Positions 39,531 to 49,275 of a stretch of DNA of 64,000 nt are shown here, in pieces. The position numbers and the translations under genes are program-made. Under the pieces are notes generated by a model. It had not been told where the DNA came from and did no database searches. It saw only the letters and a program-made list of their open reading frames with translations. This stretch comes from Epithemia pelagica. Taxonomy: Eukaryota; Bacillariophyta; Bacillariophyceae; Surirellales; Surirellaceae. Positions within the stretch are counted from its first letter, which is position 1. The number at the start of each line of letters is the position of its first letter. The DNA is taken from NCBI GenBank assembly GCA_946965045.2, contig OX337231.1, forward strand, positions 3,286,001-3,350,000, read 5' to 3'.

Positions 39531-39956
39531 GCTAGTGCCTTCTTTCTGGGTGTGCCCATTACGGGCGAAAACGTACCATTGGGCACATAGTTTCAACTAG
39601 ATAGAACTCAACCAATATTAGACCTACGGCAACATGTAGATGCTCAAACTTTTTCCTTAACACATCCTCTGTCACCATTGGATACTCCATGACACCCATC
39701 TATGACATATCTAGGTCATATGAGGACCTCCATTGTGCTCAATTTTAGGCATGTGGGCACACTTGGAATCCAATGTGATATGTCATAGATGGGTGTCATG
39801 GAGTATCCAATGGTGACAGAGGATGTGTTAAGGAAAAAGTTTGAGCATCTACATGTTGCCGGAGGCCTAATATTGGTTGAGTTCTATCTAGTTGAACTAT
39901 GTGCCCAATGGTACGTTTTCGCCCGTAATGGGCACACCCAGATAGAAGGCACTAGC
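39531..39956. repeat. Long hairpin: 180-bp inverted arms, 66-bp loop
   Basis: The left arm 39531-39711 (GCTAGTGCCTTC...) and right arm 39777-39956 (...GAAGGCACTAGC) are reverse complements with only scattered mismatches. The loop is about 66 bp. A transcript across it would form a long double-stranded RNA. Confidence 0.95.
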
Positions 39957-40011
39957 GGTCTACTAGATAGCATAGCTACTCACTACTCATACAACCAACC
40001 GAATGTGATTC

Positions 40012-40230
40012 GGATGATGGGCAGACGACTATGTCATTCATGACTGAATCCAAGACTCAGATCCAATTTGCGATGGATACTCCAATGGAGTCGACTTGGA
40101 CTCCAGAGATACTAGGGGTAGCTATGATGGCAACCAAATTGGAGTCGACATGGATTATACTTGATGCAATCAAGTAAGAACCTAATAGATGCGTGGTCCC
40201 TATTGTACTCAATCCTAGCTACTGAGAGAT
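40012..40230 (+). repeat. 219-bp direct repeat, right copy
   Basis: Second copy of 39231-39449. Together the repeats and the enclosed hairpin form a 1.0-kb symmetric unit. Confidence 0.95.
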
Positions 40231-40672
40231 AGCACAGCTATGTTTGGCTAGGTGTTAGTGACATAGTTGCTACTCTCACTAGAGGACGTGGGGAGATGTT
40301 TCGTGGGTTGGTTCGTTGGGCGTGATTCTGACGTGGAACAGCGTGGTGAAATGGTTTTTATTTAATGGATTGATAAAACAATGGATGACCGTTCTTCGAT
40401 CATTGTTTTCTTCGGGGCTATATGGTTTTGAATAGGGGTTGGCCCGGCGTTTTTTGCCGAACATGGGAAGGTTTTGGTGTAAAGTACTGAATTTCGACTC
40501 TTGAGCTAAAAAAGTTTTTTCTAGTCTTTGATGTTTTTCCACCCCCAGACCCCCTTAGCCTGCCGGCTTACCCGACACGTTCATTCTGAACTCAGTGGAA
40601 CAGACGGACACGCATATTTCCGACCATCCAAAAAATTTTTCTCGTGTGGTGCATGTCTCATTTTTTTGCACC
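40231..40672. other. Intergenic region upstream of the GCIP-like gene
   Basis: About 440 bp. It should hold the promoter of the next gene. No repeat or coding feature is recognised. Confidence 0.4.
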
Positions 40673-41938
40673 ATGAGCACCGAGCAAGGACAAGCGGCTA
40701 ATAGTCCAGGCGACCCGCAAGGGTCGAGCCAAGAAAGCCATGTGGAAGGGCTACGACGCCTTGCCTTGTCCCTGCGAGAAATGGATGCGGCGTCGACATT
40801 TTCCTTGTCGCACTATCGTCAACTTCCCGAGGCTATCTCCCAAGCACGGGAGCTCTTACAGGCGGGAGCCACCTTGGTAAGAGGGACGGCCACCAAGTAC
40901 ACGTTACTGGGCAAAATCGATCTGAACGAACAAATCGAAATGACACAAGACTTGATGAAGGGCTGTCAGTTTGTAGCGACAGGTTGTGTGTTGATTCATG
41001 AACCATCTTTGGGATGCAGTCGAGCCTTTCGACGGCACGTCAAACAAGCGAGTCGTGCCATTGTCGAAACTGTCATACAATTAATGACGGCCTTTTTGGA
41101 CGAAACCGCTCTGCAAGAAGAGACTGCTGCAGCTCAAAAAACTGGCATTGTGTGGCAAGCCTGCGATGTGATTCTTGAAAAGAAACTCCCCATGGGCAAT
41201 CGCAACGCCATTCGACGTGATTTGTTCACCTACATGATGGAATGTCAAGAAACTATGGAGGAATTTCAACAACTTGTTGAATTAGGGCCAGCCTCCCCTA
41301 GAGAAAATACAGAGGAATTATCACCAATAAATGAAAATGGCAAGGACAACACGGAAGAAGATACGAATGAAGCGGCAAAGAATGAAGACAACAATGCGGC
41401 ATGGGAACGTTTCTTGTCTGGACACGACCAACAATACACGGCAGCGGAAATTCCCGTGGCAACGGCATGTCTGACAATTGTGAAATGCTCGAGAGGATCC
41501 ATCAATCTGACCCTTCAGACCTGTGAAGCTGTAGCGGCACAAGTCCAAGAAAAAGAACCCAAACAATCTCTTTCGGACAAGGCTCGCCTTGAATGGCTGG
41601 AACGATTGTACCAACTAGCCTGTAAGGTTGGTGATGGAATGACCGATTTTGGAACCAATTTGTATCCACCACTGGATTTACAAACCCTGCCTCAAGACAT
41701 TGAAGCGCAATCTGTGAATTGCATTTCTCCACTTTTGGATGCCGTCTTGGATGGATGTACATTAGAGGATGGGTCCAAGGCAGAGCTGCCTGAAGATGTC
41801 GTGACACTGGCCAGCAAGCTAAAGGCAGCAATTCAAAATCGACGTCAAGAGGCCCTGGACTTTGTAGTCGTTGCGAGTGGTTCAGAGGCCGCGGAAGTGA
41901 CAGACTCTGTAAATACAAGCGGAGAAATAGCAAGTTGA
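40673..41938 (+). CDS. GCIP / cyclin-D1-binding-protein-1-like helical protein
   Basis: 421 residues from the Met at 40673 (CACCATGAGC context); an in-frame Met at 40595 adds an unlikely 26 residues. The protein is all-helical. The clearest family block is KTGIVWQACDVILEKKLPMGNRNAIRRDLF, which fits the GCIP pattern 'TG.vW.acd.l...lp..Nr.a..r.l'. It is followed by a helix with MMECQETMEEFQQLVE. A central Glu/Asn-rich acidic linker (GKDNTEEDTNEAAKNED) splits two helical halves, as in human CCNDBP1. That protein binds cyclin D and HLH factors. The partner in this organism is unknown. No targeting signal or intron is seen. Confidence 0.75.
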   Translation: MSTEQGQAANSPGDPQGSSQESHVEGLRRLALSLREMDAASTFSLSHYRQLPEAISQARELLQAGATLVRGTATKYTLLGKIDLNEQIEMTQDLMKGCQFVATGCVLIHEPSLGCSRAFRRHVKQASRAIVETVIQLMTAFLDETALQEETAAAQKTGIVWQACDVILEKKLPMGNRNAIRRDLFTYMMECQETMEEFQQLVELGPASPRENTEELSPINENGKDNTEEDTNEAAKNEDNNAAWERFLSGHDQQYTAAEIPVATACLTIVKCSRGSINLTLQTCEAVAAQVQEKEPKQSLSDKARLEWLERLYQLACKVGDGMTDFGTNLYPPLDLQTLPQDIEAQSVNCISPLLDAVLDGCTLEDGSKAELPEDVVTLASKLKAAIQNRRQEALDFVVVASGSEAAEVTDSVNTSGEIAS

Positions 41939-42290
41939 TGGATGCACGAGATAGGGACAAAAACAAAGTTGAATCCATTCCGAGAAACGATTGAGAGAAG
42001 GTTGTTGAAGGCCGTCGGCACAACTGCTATATGATACAAATCATCATTCCGGCCACAATGGTGCATCATGGTTTCCGGTGGAGTTGAAGAAGGACAAGAA
42101 AGATTAATATCTTATCTCGAACAGTAATAATGCTAGGACACCAGTGTTTACCCTACAACAAACATTTTCTCTTCGCTTGAAGGAATATTTTCATTCTGAT
42201 TATTGTCATTCTATCTTATCGGTTTAGATACACTGAACTTTTACGACGCCGAATCTTTATTGGAGGCAAACAATAACAATAGAGGGGACA
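41939..42290. other. Convergent intergenic region
   Basis: 352 bp between the GCIP-like stop and the TRAPPC9 stop. It holds 3' UTRs only, as far as visible. Confidence 0.4.
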
Positions 42291-45200
42291 CTATCGACTG
42301 TCGGTATCCACCGAAATGTTAGCCGCCATTGGAGCCCACCAGACTTCGTCGCCCTTGCCAAACTGAGAAAACCGTACACAGGCCGACAATGCATAACCAC
42401 CTCGCTGCAACAAGATAACCTTGGCCGCATGTGTTGCTTTCATGTCTTGGAGTTTGTACTTGCGTGTCACCATGCCACACCATGCGTGACTGTTGGGAGC
42501 TGGAGTGACGGTAGACTTCTCGAGCCACACGGTAAAGAGCTCTACGGTGAAATCACAATCCTCTCGCATTTCCGCCGGTATCCAAGGAGCAATCGATACA
42601 TTGACAACCATAGCAATGGGCTCTCCAATGCTGACAGAAGATGTATTTGTGTCCTTGGTCACTTGGGTACCTTGGACCTCCAGGCCAATGGTGCAAGGTG
42701 GCTCAAAAACAGAAGGAATGTAGGAAGGTCTTCCGGCAATGAGCTTTGAGATTTCATCACGATTCATGGATATACTTCCACAAGCAAAGACAGCTGGATC
42801 GGACGATGAACTTTTGTCCGTGTTCCACAGCAAGTCTGTAGCTTTGAAAATTTCATCCGCAAAATGACCCGAATCACCCGTATCCACACGAGGGAGTCGC
42901 TGGATGGACATGGGAATGCTTACTTCCACGCCTTTGGGAACCACAACCTCAGACAGTGCCGACGAAGCAAACGTACCCACAGGAGAACTATTGGATCGAG
43001 ATAACACAATGTCCTCGTGCGAGTCGTTTTGGATACTCGCAACTAGAAAAACACTTTGACTGCACAAATGTATGCTGTTGTCCAGACCAACCCTATTGGA
43101 CGGTGTGGTTTCATTGGACTCGTTTTCCGGATCGATAGTGTTTCGGTGCAATCGTGCTCTTGTTTCAAAGCTTTGAAGGAGTTCTGGACGGATCCCGTGT
43201 TCGGCTAGATCTGGCCGAAACGTCATGGCTGTCACACGGGGACCTGGAAAATGTGACAAGAGTACTGGCACGTCAAAGGTTCTCCAAATCTCTTTGGTTT
43301 TGGTCGACTTGCCGGCATAGCGGATCCGGAACAAGAGCTCGGTTTCGGCGGCATTCACCTTTTCACGGAATTGCTTGGAGATTGCAATTTGAAAGCCCAA
43401 TGTCCGGTCCTTGGTATTGTCCGTGGTGGGAGCATTGAGTGCCTCCAACTCCAAGGCTGTTTGTGGGAGGACCCGAACTTTGAGAAGCTGGGAACTTTCG
43501 AGGCTGGACAAAAATTCCCGTTCCAAGGGTTCGGTCTCCAGTTTGGTGGCTTGTTCGTTGGAATCATAAATAATCTTTTCACTCAAAATCCCATTGGCAC
43601 CACTGACGACAATTTGAATCCGTTGCAAGAGTCCATGCCCCTTGGCACCACTGTCGTTACTCAGGTGGAATTGGGGACTGGAAACCAATTCCCCTTCTGT
43701 CACGCCCAAAACCAATTTGCCATTGGGTTTGAGGACATTGTGTGTCGCCGCATGACAAAGATTGAGACGGGGTTGACAGGGAAGTGCCTCGAGCAATGGG
43801 ACAAACTGAATGGTCGCGTCGGGTTTGGTTTTGGATGCCTGTAAAAATGGATAGGATGCCGGTTGCGCCACATCTCCAACCATTTGGTTCCCCACTCTAG
43901 TCTCGGAGCTGCTGCTGCTGCGAATGGGAAGAGAAAATCGATGATTCAAGCACGAAAAGGAGAGTTCCTGGAGTTCAAATTCGATACTTTCCAAGGCATT
44001 ATCGGAACTGTCCTCGTTGCGAGAGAGCTGTTCGGGGGAAATAATGGTTAAAGGAAATTGCACGACAAAGTCCTGGGCCAAGGGGGCCAAGACAAAGGAG
44101 ACGGGCCCCGAGTTGATACGACCTTGAATGTTGCCGCCACCAAAACCCAATCGACATTCCTGTACCGCCAATGGCACAGTGAGAGAATTGCTCAAGGCCA
44201 AGGCCACGACCCGTTCCTCTTCGGCGGCGACCGAAAGAATGGCACGTTCCACTCCACTCTTTTCAAAGGGATTGTAAAAGGTGGCCATGACTCCTCCATC
44301 CTCCTTGTCGTCATTGGTTGGTGCGGTAATCTGGCGTTTGACGGTAGAGATATCATACTGGTCGTGTCCAAGCAAGGACCATTTGCTGGAAACGGAGAGA
44401 GGAATGGCTTGGTGGTCGTTGGTCACGGATGGATCATGTAACGACAAGGACGAAGATGTACTGAGTGCTTTGCGAAGCGTTTTGATACGATCCATACATT
44501 CTCGTTGGGCTTGGGAACATTCGTCAAATTCAATCGAGGACCAAACACTGGGCAAGGCCAGCAAATTCCTCGACAACTGTGTCGAGGAGGAGGACGACGA
44601 CAAGGGCACCAAGACGGCCGGTCGTGGATTGTCATTGGCCCATTTGGCTTGTTCGGCTAACAAGGACGATCCCCCTGCCGTCATTTGACTGTATCGATCC
44701 CGAATCATTTTGGTGACACTGGCAGTGTAGGTTTCGTCACTCGTTGGGTTCTCCGCACCACCCGCTGCTGCTGCAGAAGACACGGCGTCTTTGGCCGATT
44801 CCGAATCCATGGAGGGAGGATTGGTTCGTTTGACGGGAGTATCCGCATCGTTGGAGACTGGATTTGCCGTCGTACTGTTGTGGCTCGTGTTGGTACCATT
44901 GGTGGCCAAAAGCGGCGGCAAGGAGGGTCGAATGTGTTCCAACAAGGTCAAGAGTCGTTCCGAGGCTTGCAAGGATGTGGGACTGGTGCCTTCCATGGCC
45001 AAGGCATGGAGTGTGGAGGCCCGTAACGTGGCCCACGCATAACTTCCCAATTCCGGTGTGGCACCAAAAATGGCATTGGGTTTCCGGGCATACAATTCAC
45101 AGGCCAAGAGCCACAAATTTTCCAACACGAGATTGTTGTTGATACTACTACTCGAATGGCCCAAATGGGACATGGCCTCCGCGGCCACAACGGCAAAATA

Positions 45201-47399
45201 GGCCGCCTTGCGAGGCAGTTGAATCCGTTCGGTATTGGTTTTCTTCCACCGCGTTCCCTGTCCAAAACAACACACACACGCGAAACGAAGAAGTAACAAG
45301 CAAGGGTCAAAATTTGCGTTCTGTTTTTGGTTTTGTTTCTCCCGGGAGCCCATCCAACTCCAACCACGTACCGGTATTCCTTCAATGCAAAGTCGTGCCG
45401 ATTGGGTCGCGATGTCCAATCGGGTGGCCGGATCCAAATCGGGGACGGAAACGGCATGTTGCAACAATTCACAAATACTCTTGGTTCGATTCATGATATT
45501 GATATCAATCATGTCTCGACCATCCTTGGTTTTTAATTGGGATACCTTGACGGTAATGGCATTTTCCCAGCGAAAGGGTGGCGATTCTCCTCCGGCAAAA
45601 CTGGCGGGACCTTCGCCCCAGCGACACCGCAAATGACTTTCGGCCGATTCGGCCGTATACAAGGCCAATTGAAACAACAATCCGGCATAAAAGCAGGCCA
45701 AGGAGGCGTGTCGATTCAAAATGGCCAAGGCTTCTTCGCACAGGGCAAAGACGACTTCGGGAAAGGTTTGTTTGGCAGCCGACGCGGCGACATCCAAGCC
45801 GGCCACGGCCAAAATGTCATCGGGGAGAGAAAAGTTATTTTCCAAGTATTCATCGACATTGTATCCTCCCGCTTCGGCCATGGCAATGTGGGCCGTGGCA
45901 CAGCCCACGAGGGACATGGCATACCAGAGCGGATCGGGATTGGCCCGGGACAAGTGAGCCGCCTTGAGATAGCGTTCATAGGCATCGAGGGGCGACCCGG
46001 CCAACAAACTCAGGTCGGCGGCCAATTTTTCGCGACGGGCCATGTCCCGACGTTTCAAGGCATCCATATCTTTGGCCGTCAAGGTGGGGGTATTCCATTC
46101 GTAATAGGCATCCAGCGGTGTCAACAATTGCGGGGGTGTCGTTTGATTGCTATTCAAACGACGAATATTGGCCGCCGTCGAGGGTTTGGGATGGGCCAAC
46201 AAATCGGCGGCTTGTCCGTGCGCGGACGAGGAACCACTGGCTTCGGCGGCGGCGCCACCATTGGCCGCATCTTGGGCCAACATGTTTTCGGGACTCACGA
46301 GACCGACGACATTTTGGAGACTGAGATTGGGAGCCGACGGTTCTTCGGCCGCGTTGCGATCGTCCGTTTCCTTGTGCAATTCGCCCGACGATGTCCCCGA
46401 GGACGACGACATGTAACGAGAAATGGCCCGTCGTGCCGGTCCACCCTGCAGTGCCGGATTGTTGTTGCCACTACTGTTATTGGGCGACGCCAAAATGACA
46501 TCGGCCTTGGCCAAATCATCCGAGTGTCGAATCCGAGCTTCCAAGGTTCGAAAAATAGCCACGGCCAAATCATTAATGACCACATTTAAATGCAAATCCA
46601 TCATTTGCAAATGCGCTTCATCGGAGGGTGGAAAGGCCAAAATGGACGAGGAGGAGGCCGCCTTGGACAAGTCGATATGTTGGCATTCTTCATCAAAGGA
46701 ATCAAAGACATAGAGTCGTTCGACGGGTTGATCTCGCTCAATGCCCAATTGGCCATGCGCCGTGACTTGATAGGGTGGTGTCGCATAGCGCTGGGTGGCC
46801 CACTGATGCAATTCTTCTTGGGCTCGGACCAAATCCTCCTGGGATTGACAATCGTGAATGTTGAGAATGCCAATGACAGCCGCCGTTCGTCGCGAGGGAC
46901 ACAAGTCAATCCAATCGCGGGTCAAGTGCGGATTCAACAATCGATCGTGCGCCATGCGACACGCATCCGTCGGTCGACCCGGAAACAAATTCAAGCGTTG
47001 ACAGCCATACTGCCAATGAAAGGCCTTGAGAGGCGTTTCCTGATACCGCCAATCGCCCGGACGGGTCAAACTACTATTGGCCACCACCAACAAGAGGGAT
47101 TCTTCCGGATCATTGGTTTTGGAAATGGCTTCCGACAAGGGAGCGCACGTCGGATGACGACTCAGGGCATTCCATAACGTGCGAAACGATTTTTCCGAAT
47201 GCGTCTCCTGCAAGGGAGATGCCGAGGATTCGGCTGGGCTGCTGGCCGTCTTGTGGTTGTTGTGGTTCGACGACGACGACGATGACGATAAGAGAGGAAT
47301 GACGGCGACCGCATTCAAGGCATAACTGCGAAAGGAAGGATTTCCGGGAATTTGAGAGAATCCAAACGGATGATGAGGAGTCGACGACGAGGCCGTCAT
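42291..47399 (-). CDS. TRAPPC9: TRAPPC9/Trs120 subunit of the TRAPPII tethering complex
   Basis: Two exons: 47399-45372 and 45257-42291. The intron is 45371-45258 (GTACGT...GGACAG), 114 bp and stop-free, so unspliced RNA would add 38 residues. Splicing joins CIEGIP|GTRWKKTN. The product is 1664 residues. The Met at 47399 (MTASSSTPHHPFGF) is chosen because 75 basic upstream residues look like 5' UTR. The N-terminal region has GDWRYQETPLKAFHWQYGCQ, followed by a helical TPR-like part with ERYLKAAHLSRANPDPLWYA. The C-terminal half is beta-rich with Ig-like modules (AVQECRLGF, FVVQFPLTI), as in Trs120. TRAPPII acts as a Rab exchange factor at the late Golgi. Several Ser runs and Asn/Gly insertions enlarge it beyond the yeast protein. 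Confidence 0.85.
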   Translation of the reverse strand: MTASSSTPHHPFGFSQIPGNPSFRSYALNAVAVIPLLSSSSSSSNHNNHKTASSPAESSASPLQETHSEKSFRTLWNALSRHPTCAPLSEAISKTNDPEESLLLVVANSSLTRPGDWRYQETPLKAFHWQYGCQRLNLFPGRPTDACRMAHDRLLNPHLTRDWIDLCPSRRTAAVIGILNIHDCQSQEDLVRAQEELHQWATQRYATPPYQVTAHGQLGIERDQPVERLYVFDSFDEECQHIDLSKAASSSSILAFPPSDEAHLQMMDLHLNVVINDLAVAIFRTLEARIRHSDDLAKADVILASPNNSSGNNNPALQGGPARRAISRYMSSSSGTSSGELHKETDDRNAAEEPSAPNLSLQNVVGLVSPENMLAQDAANGGAAAEASGSSSAHGQAADLLAHPKPSTAANIRRLNSNQTTPPQLLTPLDAYYEWNTPTLTAKDMDALKRRDMARREKLAADLSLLAGSPLDAYERYLKAAHLSRANPDPLWYAMSLVGCATAHIAMAEAGGYNVDEYLENNFSLPDDILAVAGLDVAASAAKQTFPEVVFALCEEALAILNRHASLACFYAGLLFQLALYTAESAESHLRCRWGEGPASFAGGESPPFRWENAITVKVSQLKTKDGRDMIDINIMNRTKSICELLQHAVSVPDLDPATRLDIATQSARLCIEGIPVRGWSWMGSREKQNQKQNANFDPCLLLLRFACVCCFGQGTRWKKTNTERIQLPRKAAYFAVVAAEAMSHLGHSSSSINNNLVLENLWLLACELYARKPNAIFGATPELGSYAWATLRASTLHALAMEGTSPTSLQASERLLTLLEHIRPSLPPLLATNGTNTSHNSTTANPVSNDADTPVKRTNPPSMDSESAKDAVSSAAAAGGAENPTSDETYTASVTKMIRDRYSQMTAGGSSLLAEQAKWANDNPRPAVLVPLSSSSSSTQLSRNLLALPSVWSSIEFDECSQAQRECMDRIKTLRKALSTSSSLSLHDPSVTNDHQAIPLSVSSKWSLLGHDQYDISTVKRQITAPTNDDKEDGGVMATFYNPFEKSGVERAILSVAAEEERVVALALSNSLTVPLAVQECRLGFGGGNIQGRINSGPVSFVLAPLAQDFVVQFPLTIISPEQLSRNEDSSDNALESIEFELQELSFSCLNHRFSLPIRSSSSSETRVGNQMVGDVAQPASYPFLQASKTKPDATIQFVPLLEALPCQPRLNLCHAATHNVLKPNGKLVLGVTEGELVSSPQFHLSNDSGAKGHGLLQRIQIVVSGANGILSEKIIYDSNEQATKLETEPLEREFLSSLESSQLLKVRVLPQTALELEALNAPTTDNTKDRTLGFQIAISKQFREKVNAAETELLFRIRYAGKSTKTKEIWRTFDVPVLLSHFPGPRVTAMTFRPDLAEHGIRPELLQSFETRARLHRNTIDPENESNETTPSNRVGLDNSIHLCSQSVFLVASIQNDSHEDIVLSRSNSSPVGTFASSALSEVVVPKGVEVSIPMSIQRLPRVDTGDSGHFADEIFKATDLLWNTDKSSSSDPAVFACGSISMNRDEISKLIAGRPSYIPSVFEPPCTIGLEVQGTQVTKDTNTSSVSIGEPIAMVVNVSIAPWIPAEMREDCDFTVELFTVWLEKSTVTPAPNSHAWCGMVTRKYKLQDMKATHAAKVILLQRGGYALSACVRFSQFGKGDEVWWAPMAANISVDTDSR

Positions 47400-49275
47400 G
47401 GTTGGTTGTTTGTCCTTGTCAAGGGTGGGGAGCAACCTCTCGTCTCTCGTCCCTCTTCTTCTTGTGCAACAAGATCTCTCGTTGCACAATCTGTTGCACC
47501 GAAGAAGGCAAACGGCAAAAGATATTGCCGACACGGATTGAGATCGACTACGAGTCCCTTTTATGACGTCATCCTGAGATCTACCCTTGCTACTCGATCC
47601 GTGGAGCCATGATGATGCCCCCACTCTAGCTCTAGAGCTACTCCTCTAGAGAAGAGTAGCTCCTACCTCTCTAGGTAGTCCTACCTAGTCCACTTCTCTG
47701 GACAAGAGTCCCTTCTTGGTATGGAGACGCCATCATGGGATGACCTACCTATCGAAATGGAGGGAAATACAGTGGAGAAAGCGATGGGAGGAGCAAGCTG
47801 CATCTTGTTCTTGTTGTTGTTGGTGTGCATAAGATAGGCAGAATTTTGGGTGGTACCAGTCGTCATGGATCGATCCGTGGAGCGTCGGACCAGGCATTTC
47901 TACAAGCAACTATTACTAGTAGAATGAGGATTCTTGCAGGATGTAATCCTCCGTGATAACTCATCGAGGACCTTGAGAGAGTCCTGGAACGAAAACCATG
48001 ATCGCTAGAGAAGGAGAGGATCGACCTAAACGTCGTTTCCTTCTTACTGGTCTTGTTGGTCCTGTCGTCTCGATTGTTTTGTTTCTAGAGTAGAGTCGTG
48101 AACTTGCTACAAGATTGAGAACACCATCTTTCGGCGACGTTCCAGTACTTTTATTGGTAGTGTCGTGTGAACTTTTGGCTCAATCCATGCTGCAACTCTC
48201 CGAGAAAAAAGTGAAGGGAACCCACCTAGAGATAGACCACCATTGGTTGGTAACCTTCCCCTTTGTTACTCTACTCCTCTAGGAGTAATTGGTAAAGGGT
48301 GTAAGGATTGTCATGGACTGAAATGTTAACTTTTTGTCCTACCCCATGTACCCAACTCGAACTCTCCGAAAAAATGAGCAGCATAGGTAGCCCATGGTAG
48401 CGTACATCTATGTGCTCTATGTGGAAAGTGGAGAGAAGTGACGGAAGTTATGTCGATAGTGTCGACGATCATGAACAGCGATCCGAATCGCTCAACGATA
48501 CATATAATATGTGCCGCGAATCCCACAGAGATGACGCAACATTACACACTCCGAACGGCGCATAGTCGAGTCCCAATTGTTTCGGGATCGCCCTGCTGGG
48601 ACCCTAACGATTGTTGTTTCGGAGGGCGCGTTCGATCGTTTCCATAATAACATCGAAGTGCGTCAGAAGAATTCCAATCCCACCCGTGAACTTCGCTTCA
48701 CCTTTCTGGAATTGTATCAAAAACTATATGATACAGCAGAGTTCGCGTTTCATGAGCCAGAAATCTACAATACAATAATAAGTAGAATCGTGGTTTTCAG
48801 TACGATAGAAAGTAGTCTGAGCACTTTTGGGAGTCCTCATTTTCTCGCTATAACATCTATCACGGGACTCATAAATGTCTCATGAGATGTCTTGATTCTG
48901 AGCTGATTCCCCCGAATTCGGTTATTACTTCCGTCAGTTCCAGTGTTGTGGTTTCGGGCATTCCGGTTTGATTGGTTGATGTGGTTGATGGCATTCCCCC
49001 TACAGCCGGCTCTCCGACACAGACACACCACGGCGATCCATGTTTGTGGTGCCGGCATCAATCAACACCATAAAACAAACAAACAAACAACGAATAATAC
49101 TAAAACAAGAAGGGACACAAAAGGAGCAGTATTCGTATTTGTCTTCTTGAAAAGGTCTATTGAAATAAGAAGGTGTGATCGATTCAATTCTTTAGTAGCG
49201 GCCTCTCGAGGCAGAAGAGGAGTTTCCTCTTTCGTTTTGGTTTGGGGATAATTACGATTGGATTGGCGTTTGGCC
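47400..49275. other. Long intergenic region with CTAG-rich short palindromes
   Basis: 1.9 kb between divergently oriented genes. At 47625-47700 short overlapping palindromes built on CTCTAGAG and CCTAGG-like cores follow each other. A related CTCCTCTAGGAG lies at 48272-48283. An AAAC tetranucleotide run lies at 49072-49090. No gene with family similarity is seen in either strand. Confidence 0.45.

Noticed and set aside
39231-40230. Reading the 219-bp direct repeats as LTRs of a retrotransposon
   Set aside because: No TG...CA ends, primer-binding site, polypurine tract or coding region; the interior is only a hairpin.
45537-46589. A 350-residue plus-strand frame antisense to TRAPPC9
   Set aside because: It is Gly/Arg/Ile-rich as expected for the complement of Ala/Pro codons, and the minus strand is the conserved one.
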